From an uncultured Sulfitobacter sp. (GTDB taxonomy: Bacteria; Pseudomonadota; Alphaproteobacteria; Rhodobacterales; Rhodobacteraceae), in NCBI RefSeq assembly GCF_947497275.1, contig NZ_CANMFS010000004.1:248001-312000 (forward strand): a stretch of 64,000 bases of DNA, written 5' to 3'. A model generated the notes under the pieces. That model ran no database searches. It was given only the letters and a program-made list of their open reading frames with translations, and had not been told where the DNA came from. Numbering within the stretch: position 1 is the first letter of the stretch; every line of letters begins with the position of its first letter. The position numbers were made by a program, and so were the translations under genes. Positions 7,764-16,079 of the stretch are shown here, piece after piece.

Positions 7764-10052
7764 TTAAATTCCGTCACCAACATCCGAAATTGCATCAGGG
7801 TCCTCGGTTATCTGCAATGCCGGTGCCGTAAGCAGGTCTTTCAGCGCCTCGCGGAGCGCGCGGCTTTCCTTTAATGCCGAATCTGCCCGCCCCAGGGGGC
7901 CTTCGGCCGGACTTAGATCGCCTATGTCTGCACCGACGCGGGCAGCAATTGCTCCGAATGCGGGGCTGCCGGGACGGATCGGGCCTGGCCAGTCTTCGGA
8001 CAGCCAAGCAGCTTCCGCCGCCCGCTCCGGCGCGTCAAGATCGGTGAAGATCTGAGCGGCCTCGGCGTAAGAACCTGCCATCTCTTTCGCCTGCGCCAAG
8101 AGCCTTGATGCTTCCGGATCATCAAGGCCAACCAAGGCTGCCTGCGCCCTATAAGGCTGCCGCAGTGCAATCGCCGCGCGCGCGGAGGTCAGCTGCCGTG
8201 CGCGATGTAGGGGGCGGTCGGGTACGGTGTCCAGCAGGCCCTGAACCTCCGTCACAAAACCCAGATCCATCAACCGTTCAGCAACCGCCAGTTTCAGGCT
8301 TGTGCCGAGAGAGGCAACGACTTCGGTATCCTGACGGAAGAAATGATCCAGAAAGACCATATCGTTCGCATTCTTAGTAAGTTGTTCGACAACAGTTCGA
8401 TGTAGATTCCGGGATTGCTGCGTCGATATTGCAGGTGCCAAAATGCCGAGAGCGTCGAAAGCTTCGTCAAACTGAGCAGCCTGGCTCAATGCTATTATCT
8501 GCGTTTGCAATAACCGGTTTCCCATATCGGTACCGCGCAGCTCTTGTGCGTAAGCTTCGACCAATGTTGTGGTCTCATAGGAGATCGGTTTGTCGCGGGC
8601 TACCTTCGTCTCGACCAGAGCAATCAAGGCGGCGGGAGATTCTTCAGTATTCCCATCGATAACTTTTTCGAGTTTGTCATCTGCCGGTGTGCCGGTCTTT
8701 ATGGCCAATGCCGCTTGGACCATTATACCGTCAGGCGTCATTTGATCGGGCAGCCGTTCTACACTGCGCAAGGCCGCTGCAGCCGCCTGCGGTTCTTCGT
8801 ACTGCAGCAACCGTTCACTGAGCTCCGGGGCGACGATTTGACGGAGATGACGGGGAAGTTTGTTGAGGGCGCGCAGGGTTGCTTTTACATCAATTATCGC
8901 CTTGCCCGGAATATCTTCAAAGCTCAGACTGGCCCAAAGAGCAACGTCAGAACCGCAGTCTGTATACGGTTCAAGGGGGTTTGCGCCGCTGATCGCACCC
9001 CGTTCCAATATAGTCGCTATGGCACCCAGATGAGCATGCTTTTCGATTAACGAAGGCTCGAGAAGCAGAACATCGAGAGCTTCTGCACCGAAGCCAAAGT
9101 ACATATAGAGCTTTGCCAGATTGACCACTGCTGCTGGATCAATGCGATCCCGTACGTCTACCAACGCGTTTCGGGCGGGGCCGATCTGAACGGCAAAGCC
9201 ACTTTCATCGCCCCACTCTCCCACCGATGCAAAGCCGTCCGCAGGACAGGCGACGCCGGTACTGGTTGCGAAGGTGCCGTTGGTGTGCGGTCCGAAGGGT
9301 TTGTCGATACTGCTGGTGATCCGCATGTTGTTTTTTGGCACTGCAAGAGCATCGGGAAGCGGTGCGCGTTCAACCGGGTTTGCCTGCGCGGTGTCTCTAG
9401 GAAGAGACTTTATCGTATACGGTGCTTCGTAGCTGCTGTTGAGCAGCCCCATGCTTGCGGCTGCCGCGAACTCTGCGGCCAGGGTTTCCTGCATCTGCTG
9501 CACCACTGCATCCTCGTCCGAACTTGTGTCCCCCGCCTCCTGGCCCGCACTGAGTTGGCCGGTTCTGTAGCCATCGCCAGTTTGCGGGGGCCTCCTTCCG
9601 AGCCACGGCAGTACCGACCCGCCAGGTTGCCACGGCGCCGAGCGCGCGAGGGGGGGGGGCGCGGGTGCACCGCGTCGGATCGACGGCCCTTTGAGGGGAA
9701 AACCAGGATCCACTACGTCGATGACCAAAAGAGCACCGCTACGAAATGCCGTGGCACCGCAATTGCAGGCCAGAACAAAGGTAAGCATATCGCGGCCCGC
9801 ATCGATCTGATTTACACGATCTTTTGGAACGCGCGTGAATACGTCCGAGACGTCGTATCCGCCCGTATGATCTGTAATTGCAATAACTACCCCGTCATCG
9901 GTGCGCGTGGCGGTCCACGTCTCTTGCGCGCCCAGAGGTAAAGTGAAGCGCGCAAAATTGGGGTGATTTCCGGAACGGACCGATCGTTCCTGCGCCGCTG
10001 CGCCGGTCGAAAGGGCGAGAAAAGCGGCAAGAAGTAGTCCAAGACGGCTCAT
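7764..10052 (-). CDS. Large secreted helical-repeat protein of the flagellar cluster
   Basis: This 762-residue protein has a signal peptide (residues 1-20, ending AAAQ) and is predicted to be periplasmic. The first 120 residues are strand-rich, followed by a proline-rich linker (residues 130-160) and, from about residue 290 on, alanine-rich helical pairs resembling TPR/Sel1-like repeats (for example FGAEALDVLLLEPSLI, YAEAAQIFTDLDAPERAAEA). The ATG at 10052 overlaps the motA stop (ATGA), so it is coupled to the stator gene. Context suggests a periplasmic motor or stator partner, analogous to MotC/MotK-type factors of rhizobia, but that is inference. Codons 132-134 lie in a C10 homopolymer, so frame could vary. 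Confidence 0.75.
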   Translation of the reverse strand: MSRLGLLLAAFLALSTGAAAQERSVRSGNHPNFARFTLPLGAQETWTATRTDDGVVIAITDHTGGYDVSDVFTRVPKDRVNQIDAGRDMLTFVLACNCGATAFRSGALLVIDVVDPGFPLKGPSIRRGAPAPPPLARSAPWQPGGSVLPWLGRRPPQTGDGYRTGQLSAGQEAGDTSSDEDAVVQQMQETLAAEFAAAASMGLLNSSYEAPYTIKSLPRDTAQANPVERAPLPDALAVPKNNMRITSSIDKPFGPHTNGTFATSTGVACPADGFASVGEWGDESGFAVQIGPARNALVDVRDRIDPAAVVNLAKLYMYFGFGAEALDVLLLEPSLIEKHAHLGAIATILERGAISGANPLEPYTDCGSDVALWASLSFEDIPGKAIIDVKATLRALNKLPRHLRQIVAPELSERLLQYEEPQAAAAALRSVERLPDQMTPDGIMVQAALAIKTGTPADDKLEKVIDGNTEESPAALIALVETKVARDKPISYETTTLVEAYAQELRGTDMGNRLLQTQIIALSQAAQFDEAFDALGILAPAISTQQSRNLHRTVVEQLTKNANDMVFLDHFFRQDTEVVASLGTSLKLAVAERLMDLGFVTEVQGLLDTVPDRPLHRARQLTSARAAIALRQPYRAQAALVGLDDPEASRLLAQAKEMAGSYAEAAQIFTDLDAPERAAEAAWLSEDWPGPIRPGSPAFGAIAARVGADIGDLSPAEGPLGRADSALKESRALREALKDLLTAPALQITEDPDAISDVGDGI
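9650..9659. repeat. G10/C10 homopolymer inside a flagellar gene
   Basis: Ten consecutive G on the plus strand (C10 on the coding strand) encode Pro132-Pro133-Pro134 and the first base of Leu135 of the large periplasmic protein. It is the longest homopolymer I noticed in the window. Loss or gain of one base would shift the frame and meet stops around 9410 or 9397, leaving a product of roughly 215 residues. Confidence 0.9.
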
Positions 10053-10918
10053 GCTGCGCTCTGCTTCAGAGCTTTGAGCGCTTCTTCCAGATCGCCATAG
10101 CTCGGGCGGCAATGCGAAGGCGTATTCTGGCGGCCCACTTCAATACAGATGTTGGTGGCATGATTGTGCAAATTCGCGACCAGTACCTCGCGGATCAGTT
10201 GATAAAAATGCGATTCATCCTTTGTTACGTCTGCGACCTTAGCGGCGAACGGGCCTACCAGACCGTAGGCAAGAAAGACGCCCAAAAAGGTACCAACCAA
10301 CGCGCCCCCGATGAGCTTGCCGAGAACTTCGGGCGGTTGATCAATCGAAGCCATTGTTTTGATGACGCCAAGTACCGCAGCAACGATTCCCAGGGCGGGA
10401 AGCCCGTCGGCCATCGTTTGCAAAGCGCGGCTGGAATGCAAGGCATGCTCCATATTTGCATCCATGCGCTTTTCAAGCACCTCTTCGACCTGATGCGGAT
10501 CATCATAGTTCATAGACGCGGATCGCAATGTGTCACAGATCAGCGCAACCGCTTCCTTGTCTTCCAGAATTTTCGGGTACTTGGAAAATATGCTCGAGTC
10601 TTCGGGGGCTTCGATATGCTCTTCGATGGCGACGGGATTCTGCCGCGCAAGGCGGATCAGTTCGAACAACAGGCACAAAAGATCCCGGTAGTCTTCATGC
10701 TTCCATTTAGGCCCCTTGAAGACCTTACCAATGTCCTTGATCGTGTGTTTGATCGCGGACATATCATTGCTGATCAGGAACGCTCCTGTCGCAGCACCTC
10801 CGATCATCATCATCTCGAAGGGAAGGGATTTCAGAATGATTCCCATCTTCCCGCCAGCTGCCAGATAGCCGCCAAAAACCATGGCGAAGATAGTGATGAT
10901 GCCGATAATGCCGATCAT
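10049..10918 (-). CDS. motA: Flagellar stator protein MotA
   Basis: MotA forms the pentameric part of the proton-driven stator with MotB. The 289-residue protein has four membrane helices (about residues 1-20, 33-50, 170-190 and 202-222) and the large cytoplasmic loop that contacts FliG. The conserved functional prolines are seen in MADGLPALGIVAAVLGVIKT and in the last helix (GLVGPFAAK). Unusually for many bacteria, motB is not adjacent but at 21845-22690. Its stop overlaps the start of the large periplasmic gene; the motE-like gene lies 66 bases upstream. Confidence 0.96.
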   Translation of the reverse strand: MIGIIGIITIFAMVFGGYLAAGGKMGIILKSLPFEMMMIGGAATGAFLISNDMSAIKHTIKDIGKVFKGPKWKHEDYRDLLCLLFELIRLARQNPVAIEEHIEAPEDSSIFSKYPKILEDKEAVALICDTLRSASMNYDDPHQVEEVLEKRMDANMEHALHSSRALQTMADGLPALGIVAAVLGVIKTMASIDQPPEVLGKLIGGALVGTFLGVFLAYGLVGPFAAKVADVTKDESHFYQLIREVLVANLHNHATNICIEVGRQNTPSHCRPSYGDLEEALKALKQSAA

Positions 10919-10984
10919 GTCAGTCCCCGGTTGTATAATTGCGCTACTGTCGCAGGCGTTAGTTAAAGAAGCCTCAGCACGGCA

Positions 10985-11662
10985 TCAGGTTTTAGGAACG
11001 TTTGCATTGCGACCCGCCAAGATAACGCTGATCGAGTAAGCTGTCTGAGGCGACATGCCGGCCAGCACTTCGGCTGCTGTGTCCGGGCGCATTCGGCCCA
11101 GGAATCCGGCAGCGAAACCCGGCTCCATTTCTTCGAATAGCGCCGCCGCACCCTTTGGTTTCATATTCTCGTAGACCGAGACCAGTCTCATGATGTCCTT
11201 TTCAGAGGCCTCATCCGCAAGAGAAAGTGTCGCACGCAGGGCGCTTTCGGTCTGTGATAGCGACGCGAGCCGCTTTTCGATTTCGGCGTCTGCGACAGAC
11301 AGGGCACGCATTCGCATTTCCAGCTGCTTCTCGCGCTCAAGAACCTGGGCTTCGCGCTCAGTGAGGGCGGTGATCAGATTTCCCATCTCCGTTCGGTTTA
11401 CGCCTGCGAACGAAGATTTTCGATTCTCCGGCTGGCCAAGGGGATCGTCATGATCTGGAGTTTTCTCTGCGGTTGTAGGTGCATGCGCACCTTGTGCAGT
11501 TGCTGGCATCTGTTTGTTCGGCAGCTGGTTTCCTTCGGCCAAGGCGCTGCCTGCTCCGGTGACGACACGCAGACCTGCCGAGCTGAGCAAAAGCATGGTA
11601 ATAACCAGAACTGAGCCGCGTCCGGCGGATTGGATCGAACGCGATTGCTTTCGGCGGCTCAT
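10985..11662 (-). CDS. MotE-like (MgtE intracellular N-domain) flagellar protein
   Basis: This 225-residue protein has a membrane or signal segment at residues 18-42, a low-complexity linker, a coiled-coil stretch (residues 95-145, EREAQVLEREKQLEMRMRAL) and a C-terminal domain like the MgtE intracellular N domain (KPKGAAALFEEMEPGFAAGF, RPDTAAEVLAGMSP). In rhizobia MotE of this architecture helps MotC fold, and MgtE-N proteins are common next to alphaproteobacterial motA. It overlaps the upstream DUF6468-like gene by four bases. Confidence 0.75.
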   Translation of the reverse strand: MSRRKQSRSIQSAGRGSVLVITMLLLSSAGLRVVTGAGSALAEGNQLPNKQMPATAQGAHAPTTAEKTPDHDDPLGQPENRKSSFAGVNRTEMGNLITALTEREAQVLEREKQLEMRMRALSVADAEIEKRLASLSQTESALRATLSLADEASEKDIMRLVSVYENMKPKGAAALFEEMEPGFAAGFLGRMRPDTAAEVLAGMSPQTAYSISVILAGRNANVPKT

Positions 11663-12084
11663 ACGGATTCTCCTGAGGCTGTATCGAAAGAGTGGTTCCG
11701 CCGCGCGAACATGGGCGCGGTCGGTCCGGATTTGGGCGCGGCCTTTGGCGGAGAGGGTGCCTTGGCTTCCACATCGCGCTCTTGGGCCAAGGTTCCTTGT
11801 TGTGGAATGTCGTGAAGGGACGCCATTTGAAGCTCCAGGCGGCGCGATATATCTTCCGCGCGTCGCGTCAGATCTGTCAGCGTTTCAGCCGAAACAGTCG
11901 CCGTCTGGCGAGCAGCATTCAAGGTACGCGTCAGATCGTCGACCTGCGCTGACAACACGGCGACCGCGCCACCGACACCCTTTTCCAGATCGTTGAACCG
12001 GTTCAGGCGGCGGCCCAGTACGAAACAGTATATGCCCGCTCCGATCGCGCCGGCCACCAATAGTATGTCTGCGATAAGATCCAT
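11659..12084 (-). CDS. DUF6468-like membrane-anchored coiled-coil protein
   Basis: This 141-residue protein has an N-terminal membrane helix (residues 4-22), then a basic turn and a coiled coil (residues 30-90, LEKGVGGAVAVLSAQVDDLTRT and following), ending in a proline-rich tail. The layout resembles the DUF6468 proteins found in alphaproteobacterial flagellar loci, which have no established function. It lies 12 bases after fliL and overlaps the motE-like gene, so it belongs to the stator-associated unit. Confidence 0.6.
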   Translation of the reverse strand: MDLIADILLVAGAIGAGIYCFVLGRRLNRFNDLEKGVGGAVAVLSAQVDDLTRTLNAARQTATVSAETLTDLTRRAEDISRRLELQMASLHDIPQQGTLAQERDVEAKAPSPPKAAPKSGPTAPMFARRNHSFDTASGESV

Positions 12085-12096
12085 GATATCGCTCCT

Positions 12097-12591
12097 TTAA
12101 GTAAGTACAAATTCCATGATTAGAAGGTCATTCACCCGACCCGGACCAGTCACGACCTGAATGCGTCTCAGCATCTGGGATCGTAAGCGAGTGAGCGCCG
12201 CCTGATCCTCGAGATCAGAAACTTCAAGTGCGCGAAGGTAACTGTTGAGCACATCAACAACACGCGGCAGCAATACGGTGACATCCTCGGCATGGTTACT
12301 TGGCACTTCGAGCTGCGCGCGGAACCGCAACAGCCGTGCCGTGGGCCGCGAATCGACTGAGATCACCATTGGTTCGACCGGGACAAAGGCGATATCACCC
12401 AACGGTGCAACCTCATCCTCCGGCCTGGTGCCGGCATGATGCTCTGCCTCCCCGGAGCCTAGAATCATACCTGACCACGCTGCGTAAAACCCGGCACCTG
12501 CACCCGCAATCGCAAGCGCAAGTCCAAGGATCATTGGAAATTTCGACGCTTTCGCGGCGCCTTCATCCGGTACGGTATCCTCTTGCGCCAT
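12097..12591 (-). CDS. fliL: Flagellar basal-body-associated protein FliL
   Basis: FliL is a single-pass inner-membrane protein that surrounds and supports the stator. This 164-residue protein has the membrane helix at about residues 20-40 and a periplasmic domain with the family pattern (LRFRAQLEVPSNHAEDV, VVDVLNSYLRAL, LRRIQVVTGPGRVNDLLIMEFVLT). The ATG at 12591 was chosen over the in-frame TTG at 12606 because GGAG lies seven bases ahead of it. It heads the unit fliL-DUF6468-motE-like-motA-large periplasmic gene and is divergent from fliF across a shared promoter region with a CtrA-type box. Confidence 0.92.
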   Translation of the reverse strand: MAQEDTVPDEGAAKASKFPMILGLALAIAGAGAGFYAAWSGMILGSGEAEHHAGTRPEDEVAPLGDIAFVPVEPMVISVDSRPTARLLRFRAQLEVPSNHAEDVTVLLPRVVDVLNSYLRALEVSDLEDQAALTRLRSQMLRRIQVVTGPGRVNDLLIMEFVLT

Positions 12592-12636
12592 AACTGCTCC
12601 ATTCAATGCGTTGGAACCGGTATAGACTTGATTGCA

Positions 12637-12651
12637 CTAACCGATTGTTAA
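12637..12651. promoter_or_regulatory. CtrA-type box between fliL and fliF
   Basis: The sequence CTAACCGATTGTTAA matches the CtrA full-site pattern TTAA-N7-TTAA with one mismatch and exact seven-base spacing. It lies 46 bases before the fliL start and 61 bases before the fliF start, in the only intergenic space of a divergent pair, so one site could serve both units. Confidence 0.6.
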
Positions 12652-12711
12652 GCCCGATGAGTCATTTTCGCTCCAAAGCCGGACAGAACGTGCGGCAGGA
12701 CGGAGGCCATT

Positions 12712-14340
12712 GTGCAGCAGTATCTGAAAGTCTGGAGGCAGCTTGGAATCAAGCGGCAGATCATCGTAATCGCAGCAACGGGTGCGATGTTTTTCGCGAT
12801 ACTCGCAATGGCACGTATGACCACCGCACCAAGCATGACACTGCTCTATGCGGGTCTTGAAAGCAGCGCGGCTGGCGATGTGGTGCGTTCTCTCGAACAG
12901 CGCGGCGTAGCTTTCGACGTCCGCGGCGGCTCAATTTTCGTCGACAGCAAGGAACGCGATCAGCTGCGCCTGACACTCGCCAGCGAAGGGCTTCCGTCGA
13001 ATGGCAACCGCGGGTACGAATTGCTCGATCAATTGACTGGTTTCGGCACGACCAGTCAAATGTTCGATGCCGCTTACTGGCGTGCGAAAGAGGGCGAGCT
13101 TGCGCGCACGATCGTGGCCAATCCCCAGATCTCGATGGCGCGCGTGCATATCGCCAGCACCGGATCCAATCCGTTTCAACGCGGAATCACGCCGAAGGCA
13201 TCGGTATCCGTCACTCCTTATGGTGATACTATCTCGCCCGCACAGGCCAAGGCGGTGCGCTACCTGGTGGCGTCTGCTGTGGCTGGATTGGCCCCCGAAG
13301 ACGTTGCTGTCATCGATGCGAACGGCGCATTGATCGGCGCGACCGAAGATACCGCGCCGACGGTCGGAGGCGATGACAAGGCACAGGTCTTGCGCGATCG
13401 CGTGCAGCGTCTTCTAGAGGCACGGGTCGGCTTCGGAAACGCTGTCGTCGAGGTCAGCGTTGACACCGTTACGGAAAGTGAGGCGATCCGGGAGCGTAGA
13501 TTTGACCCCGATGGACGGGTCGCCATCAGCAGCGATACCGAGGAAAGCACAAGAACGGCGGAAGGCATCGGCGGCGGTGATGTGACCGTGGCAAGCAATC
13601 TTCCCGATCAGGAAGGAGGCGATGATACAAACAGGTCGTCTTCCCAAAACAGCGAAACACGCGAGCGGATCAACTATGAAGTGTCGGAGACAGAGCGCGA
13701 AGTCATTCGCGCGCCCGGCGCCATCAAGCGCCTGTCTGTCGCGGTGCTCGTCAATGAAACTGCCGTGATCACCGACGCGGGCGAAGCGATCACGCAGCCC
13801 CGCGCCGCCGAAGAGCTTGAAGCACTGCGCGAGCTCGTCTCGTCCGCTGTCGGTTTCGACGCGGAGCGTGGCGACATCATCACGATCAAGTCCATGGCTC
13901 TGCAAAGCGTCGCGCCGTCGGGCACGGTGGCAGGTACATCCCTGCTGGACGGCTTTGACGTCGATCTCCTTTCGGCCATCCAGATGCTGGTATTGGCTGT
14001 CGTGACCTTGATCCTTGGGCTTTTTGTCATTCGCCCAGTTTTCACGCGACAGCCGCAGACCACCCCGGCGCTCTCTGCGCCACAGGAAGCCGATGGACCG
14101 ACGCCGAAAGTACCGGGAACGGAGCGGAGCAATCTGCCATCCGTGATTGAGGCCGAAGATATGGGACCGCCGGATGCTTCGGGGACCTTCGACGCGGAAG
14201 GCGATCTGTCCCAGCCGCTTGGCCTTCCGGGTCAGACGGCAGATCCGGTGGAGCGATTGCGCAGCCTGATCGGAGAGAGGCAGGATGAAACCGTCGAGAT
14301 CCTTCGTGGCTGGCTTGAAGAGAAGGAGGAGCGCGTGTGA
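12712..14340 (+). CDS. fliF: Flagellar MS-ring protein FliF
   Basis: FliF builds the MS ring on which the whole basal body assembles. The 542-residue protein has the N-terminal membrane helix (residues 16-34), the ring-building motifs (LLYAGLESSAAGDVVRSLEQ, ARVHIASTGSNPF, SVSVTPYGD), a less conserved periplasmic middle part and the second helix at about residues 421-443, followed by the cytoplasmic FliG-binding tail. The start is a GTG preceded by GGAGG. It is the first gene of fliF-fliH-fliN-fliP, all coupled by overlaps. Confidence 0.96.
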   Translation: MQQYLKVWRQLGIKRQIIVIAATGAMFFAILAMARMTTAPSMTLLYAGLESSAAGDVVRSLEQRGVAFDVRGGSIFVDSKERDQLRLTLASEGLPSNGNRGYELLDQLTGFGTTSQMFDAAYWRAKEGELARTIVANPQISMARVHIASTGSNPFQRGITPKASVSVTPYGDTISPAQAKAVRYLVASAVAGLAPEDVAVIDANGALIGATEDTAPTVGGDDKAQVLRDRVQRLLEARVGFGNAVVEVSVDTVTESEAIRERRFDPDGRVAISSDTEESTRTAEGIGGGDVTVASNLPDQEGGDDTNRSSSQNSETRERINYEVSETEREVIRAPGAIKRLSVAVLVNETAVITDAGEAITQPRAAEELEALRELVSSAVGFDAERGDIITIKSMALQSVAPSGTVAGTSLLDGFDVDLLSAIQMLVLAVVTLILGLFVIRPVFTRQPQTTPALSAPQEADGPTPKVPGTERSNLPSVIEAEDMGPPDASGTFDAEGDLSQPLGLPGQTADPVERLRSLIGERQDETVEILRGWLEEKEERV

Positions 14341-14942
14341 GCTCGATAGCACATAGATACGCTGATTTCAGCAGCCTCGGGCCAGATGGGTCCGGGGAGG
14401 GAGTGGTTGCAACGGATCACTCCGAAGAGCAGAAATTGCAGGCTTTCGAAGAAGGTTACCAGGCCGGATGGACAGATGCGGAAAAAAACCACACCGAAGA
14501 GCGGAAGAGCTTGGGCGCCGAGATTGTACACACACTGCATGATCTCGCCTTCACCTATCAGGAGGCGCTCTCCCGGTTGAACAAGGGGCTCAAGCCCATG
14601 TTCGAGCAAATGATGACGACCCTGCTGCCGCAAACAGCGGCGCCAATGCTGCGTGCCCACGTGGTCGAGCAGTTGATGCAGATCGCAGGGACTCAAACAG
14701 CGGGAATAATCGGGTTGCGCGTCTCGGAAGAAGACTTTGCTCTGTTCGAGGATCTTTTGGACGAGGTCGAGCCGCACCTGGCCGTATCCCTCCGCGCTGA
14801 TGAAACGCTGACAGCCAATCAGGTTTTTCTCCAACTCGAAACGCTTGAGCGTGAGATCAATCTCGATGCTGTTCAAACAGAGATCATCGCAGCGATGAAT
14901 GCGTTCAACTTCCAAAATCATGCGGAGAAAGCCCATGACTGA
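14337..14942 (+). CDS. fliH: FliH-like regulator of the flagellar export ATPase
   Basis: This 201-residue cytoplasmic protein starts at a GTG that overlaps the fliF stop (GTGA). It has the glutamate-rich N-terminal half with a FEEGYQAGW segment typical of FliH/YscL proteins (GxxxG-like helix) and a C-terminal domain ending in the usual small helix. FliH dimers hold the ATPase FliI and link it to the C ring through FliN, whose gene follows directly with an 8-base overlap. Sequence conservation is weak, so the name is supported mostly by the GYQAGW motif and gene order. Confidence 0.75.
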   Translation: MSSIAHRYADFSSLGPDGSGEGVVATDHSEEQKLQAFEEGYQAGWTDAEKNHTEERKSLGAEIVHTLHDLAFTYQEALSRLNKGLKPMFEQMMTTLLPQTAAPMLRAHVVEQLMQIAGTQTAGIIGLRVSEEDFALFEDLLDEVEPHLAVSLRADETLTANQVFLQLETLEREINLDAVQTEIIAAMNAFNFQNHAEKAHD

Positions 14943-15219
14943 TCAGACAAAACTGGCGTCCGACACCTCAAATCCGTTCACCTCCGTGCCGATAGAGGTG
15001 ACGGTATGCGTCGGTAAGGCACGTCCTCTTGTGCGCGATCTTGTGATGCTAGGCGAAAATGCCGTTCTGACACTGGATCGACGTGTCGATGATCCTGTCG
15101 AACTCTACGTCGGTGACAAATTGATCGCTCGCGGCACCCTCGAGGAAGCGGAAGGCGACACAAGCGGTCAACTTCTGGTGCGCCTGACCGAAGTCGTCGA
15201 CATGCAAAAGGGTATCTGA
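14935..15219 (+). CDS. fliN: Flagellar motor switch protein FliN
   Basis: FliN is part of the C ring and binds FliH during export. The 94-residue protein is a compact SpoA/FliN domain: VPIEVTVCVGKARPLVRDLV, then LDRRVDDPVELYVGDKLIARGTL and VRLTEVVD. The ATG at 14935 was chosen because it gives the normal domain start and follows AGAAAG; the open frame extends upstream into fliH. It overlaps fliH by 8 bases and fliP by one base. FliM and FliG, the other switch proteins, are not in this window. Confidence 0.93.
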   Translation: MTDQTKLASDTSNPFTSVPIEVTVCVGKARPLVRDLVMLGENAVLTLDRRVDDPVELYVGDKLIARGTLEEAEGDTSGQLLVRLTEVVDMQKGI

Positions 15220-15953
15220 TGCACCGCCAGTTCTTGGCGTGCCTGTGTGGTGCGGCACTGTTGACGGTTCCAACGCTGGCCGGCGCGCAGGATCTATCTT
15301 TTTCCTTGGTCGATGACGGGTCTATTTCTGCACGAACGATTCAGTTGTTCGTATTGGTTACTGTTCTAAGCCTCGCGCCGGGTCTCGCAATCATGGTGAC
15401 CTGCTTTCCTTTCCTCGTTACGGTGTTATCGATTCTTCGACAAGCGATCGGCTTGCAGCAATCCCCGCCAAATATGTTGATCATCAGCCTTGCGTTGTTT
15501 CTTACGTATTTCATCATGGAGCCGGTTTTCACAGCTGCCTGGACAGATGGTATAGGTCCGCTGACGCGCGAAGAAATTGCCGTGGAGGAAGCTTTCACCC
15601 GTACGTTGGAACCTTTTCGCGGCTTCATGGCGGCGCGTCTGGATCCGGATACATATGCTGCGATGGCGGAACTACGGCCCGCCACTGCTGGGTCAACCGC
15701 GAACGCGGACGCACCGCTGTCGGTGCTGGTGCCGAGTTTCCTGTTGTCGGAAATTTCCCGAGCGTTTCAGATTGGGTTTCTGATTTACTTGCCGTTTCTC
15801 ATTATCGACCTGGTCGTGGCGGCAATCCTGATGTCGATGGGGATGATGATGGTTCCGCCGGCAGTCGTTTCCCTTCCGTTCAAACTGGCGTTTTTCGTTG
15901 TGGCGGATGGTTGGGCCCTGATCGCCGGAAGTCTGGTGAGAAGCTATTTTTAG
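15219..15953 (+). CDS. fliP: Flagellar export apparatus protein FliP
   Basis: FliP forms the export-gate pentamer with FliQ and FliR. This 244-residue protein has a cleavable signal peptide (residues 1-23, ending AGAQ), which is a FliP peculiarity, and four membrane helices. Family signatures are visible: FLVTVLSILRQAIGLQQSPPN, FLTYFIMEP and LIIDLVVAAILMSMGMMMVPP. The start overlaps the fliN stop as TGATG. It closes the fliF unit; the next gene in the same direction lies about 125 bases on. Confidence 0.97.
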   Translation: MHRQFLACLCGAALLTVPTLAGAQDLSFSLVDDGSISARTIQLFVLVTVLSLAPGLAIMVTCFPFLVTVLSILRQAIGLQQSPPNMLIISLALFLTYFIMEPVFTAAWTDGIGPLTREEIAVEEAFTRTLEPFRGFMAARLDPDTYAAMAELRPATAGSTANADAPLSVLVPSFLLSEISRAFQIGFLIYLPFLIIDLVVAAILMSMGMMMVPPAVVSLPFKLAFFVVADGWALIAGSLVRSYF

Positions 15954-16079
15954 GACATATCGTTTCTAAGATGAGATAATTCCGCAGAAAACAGCGCGCT
16001 GCGGTTAAGGCTCGGCACATCTTCTATCACGTATCATCTCTCTAGGATGTCAGGGGTGGCATCGGGTGGGAGAACGACG

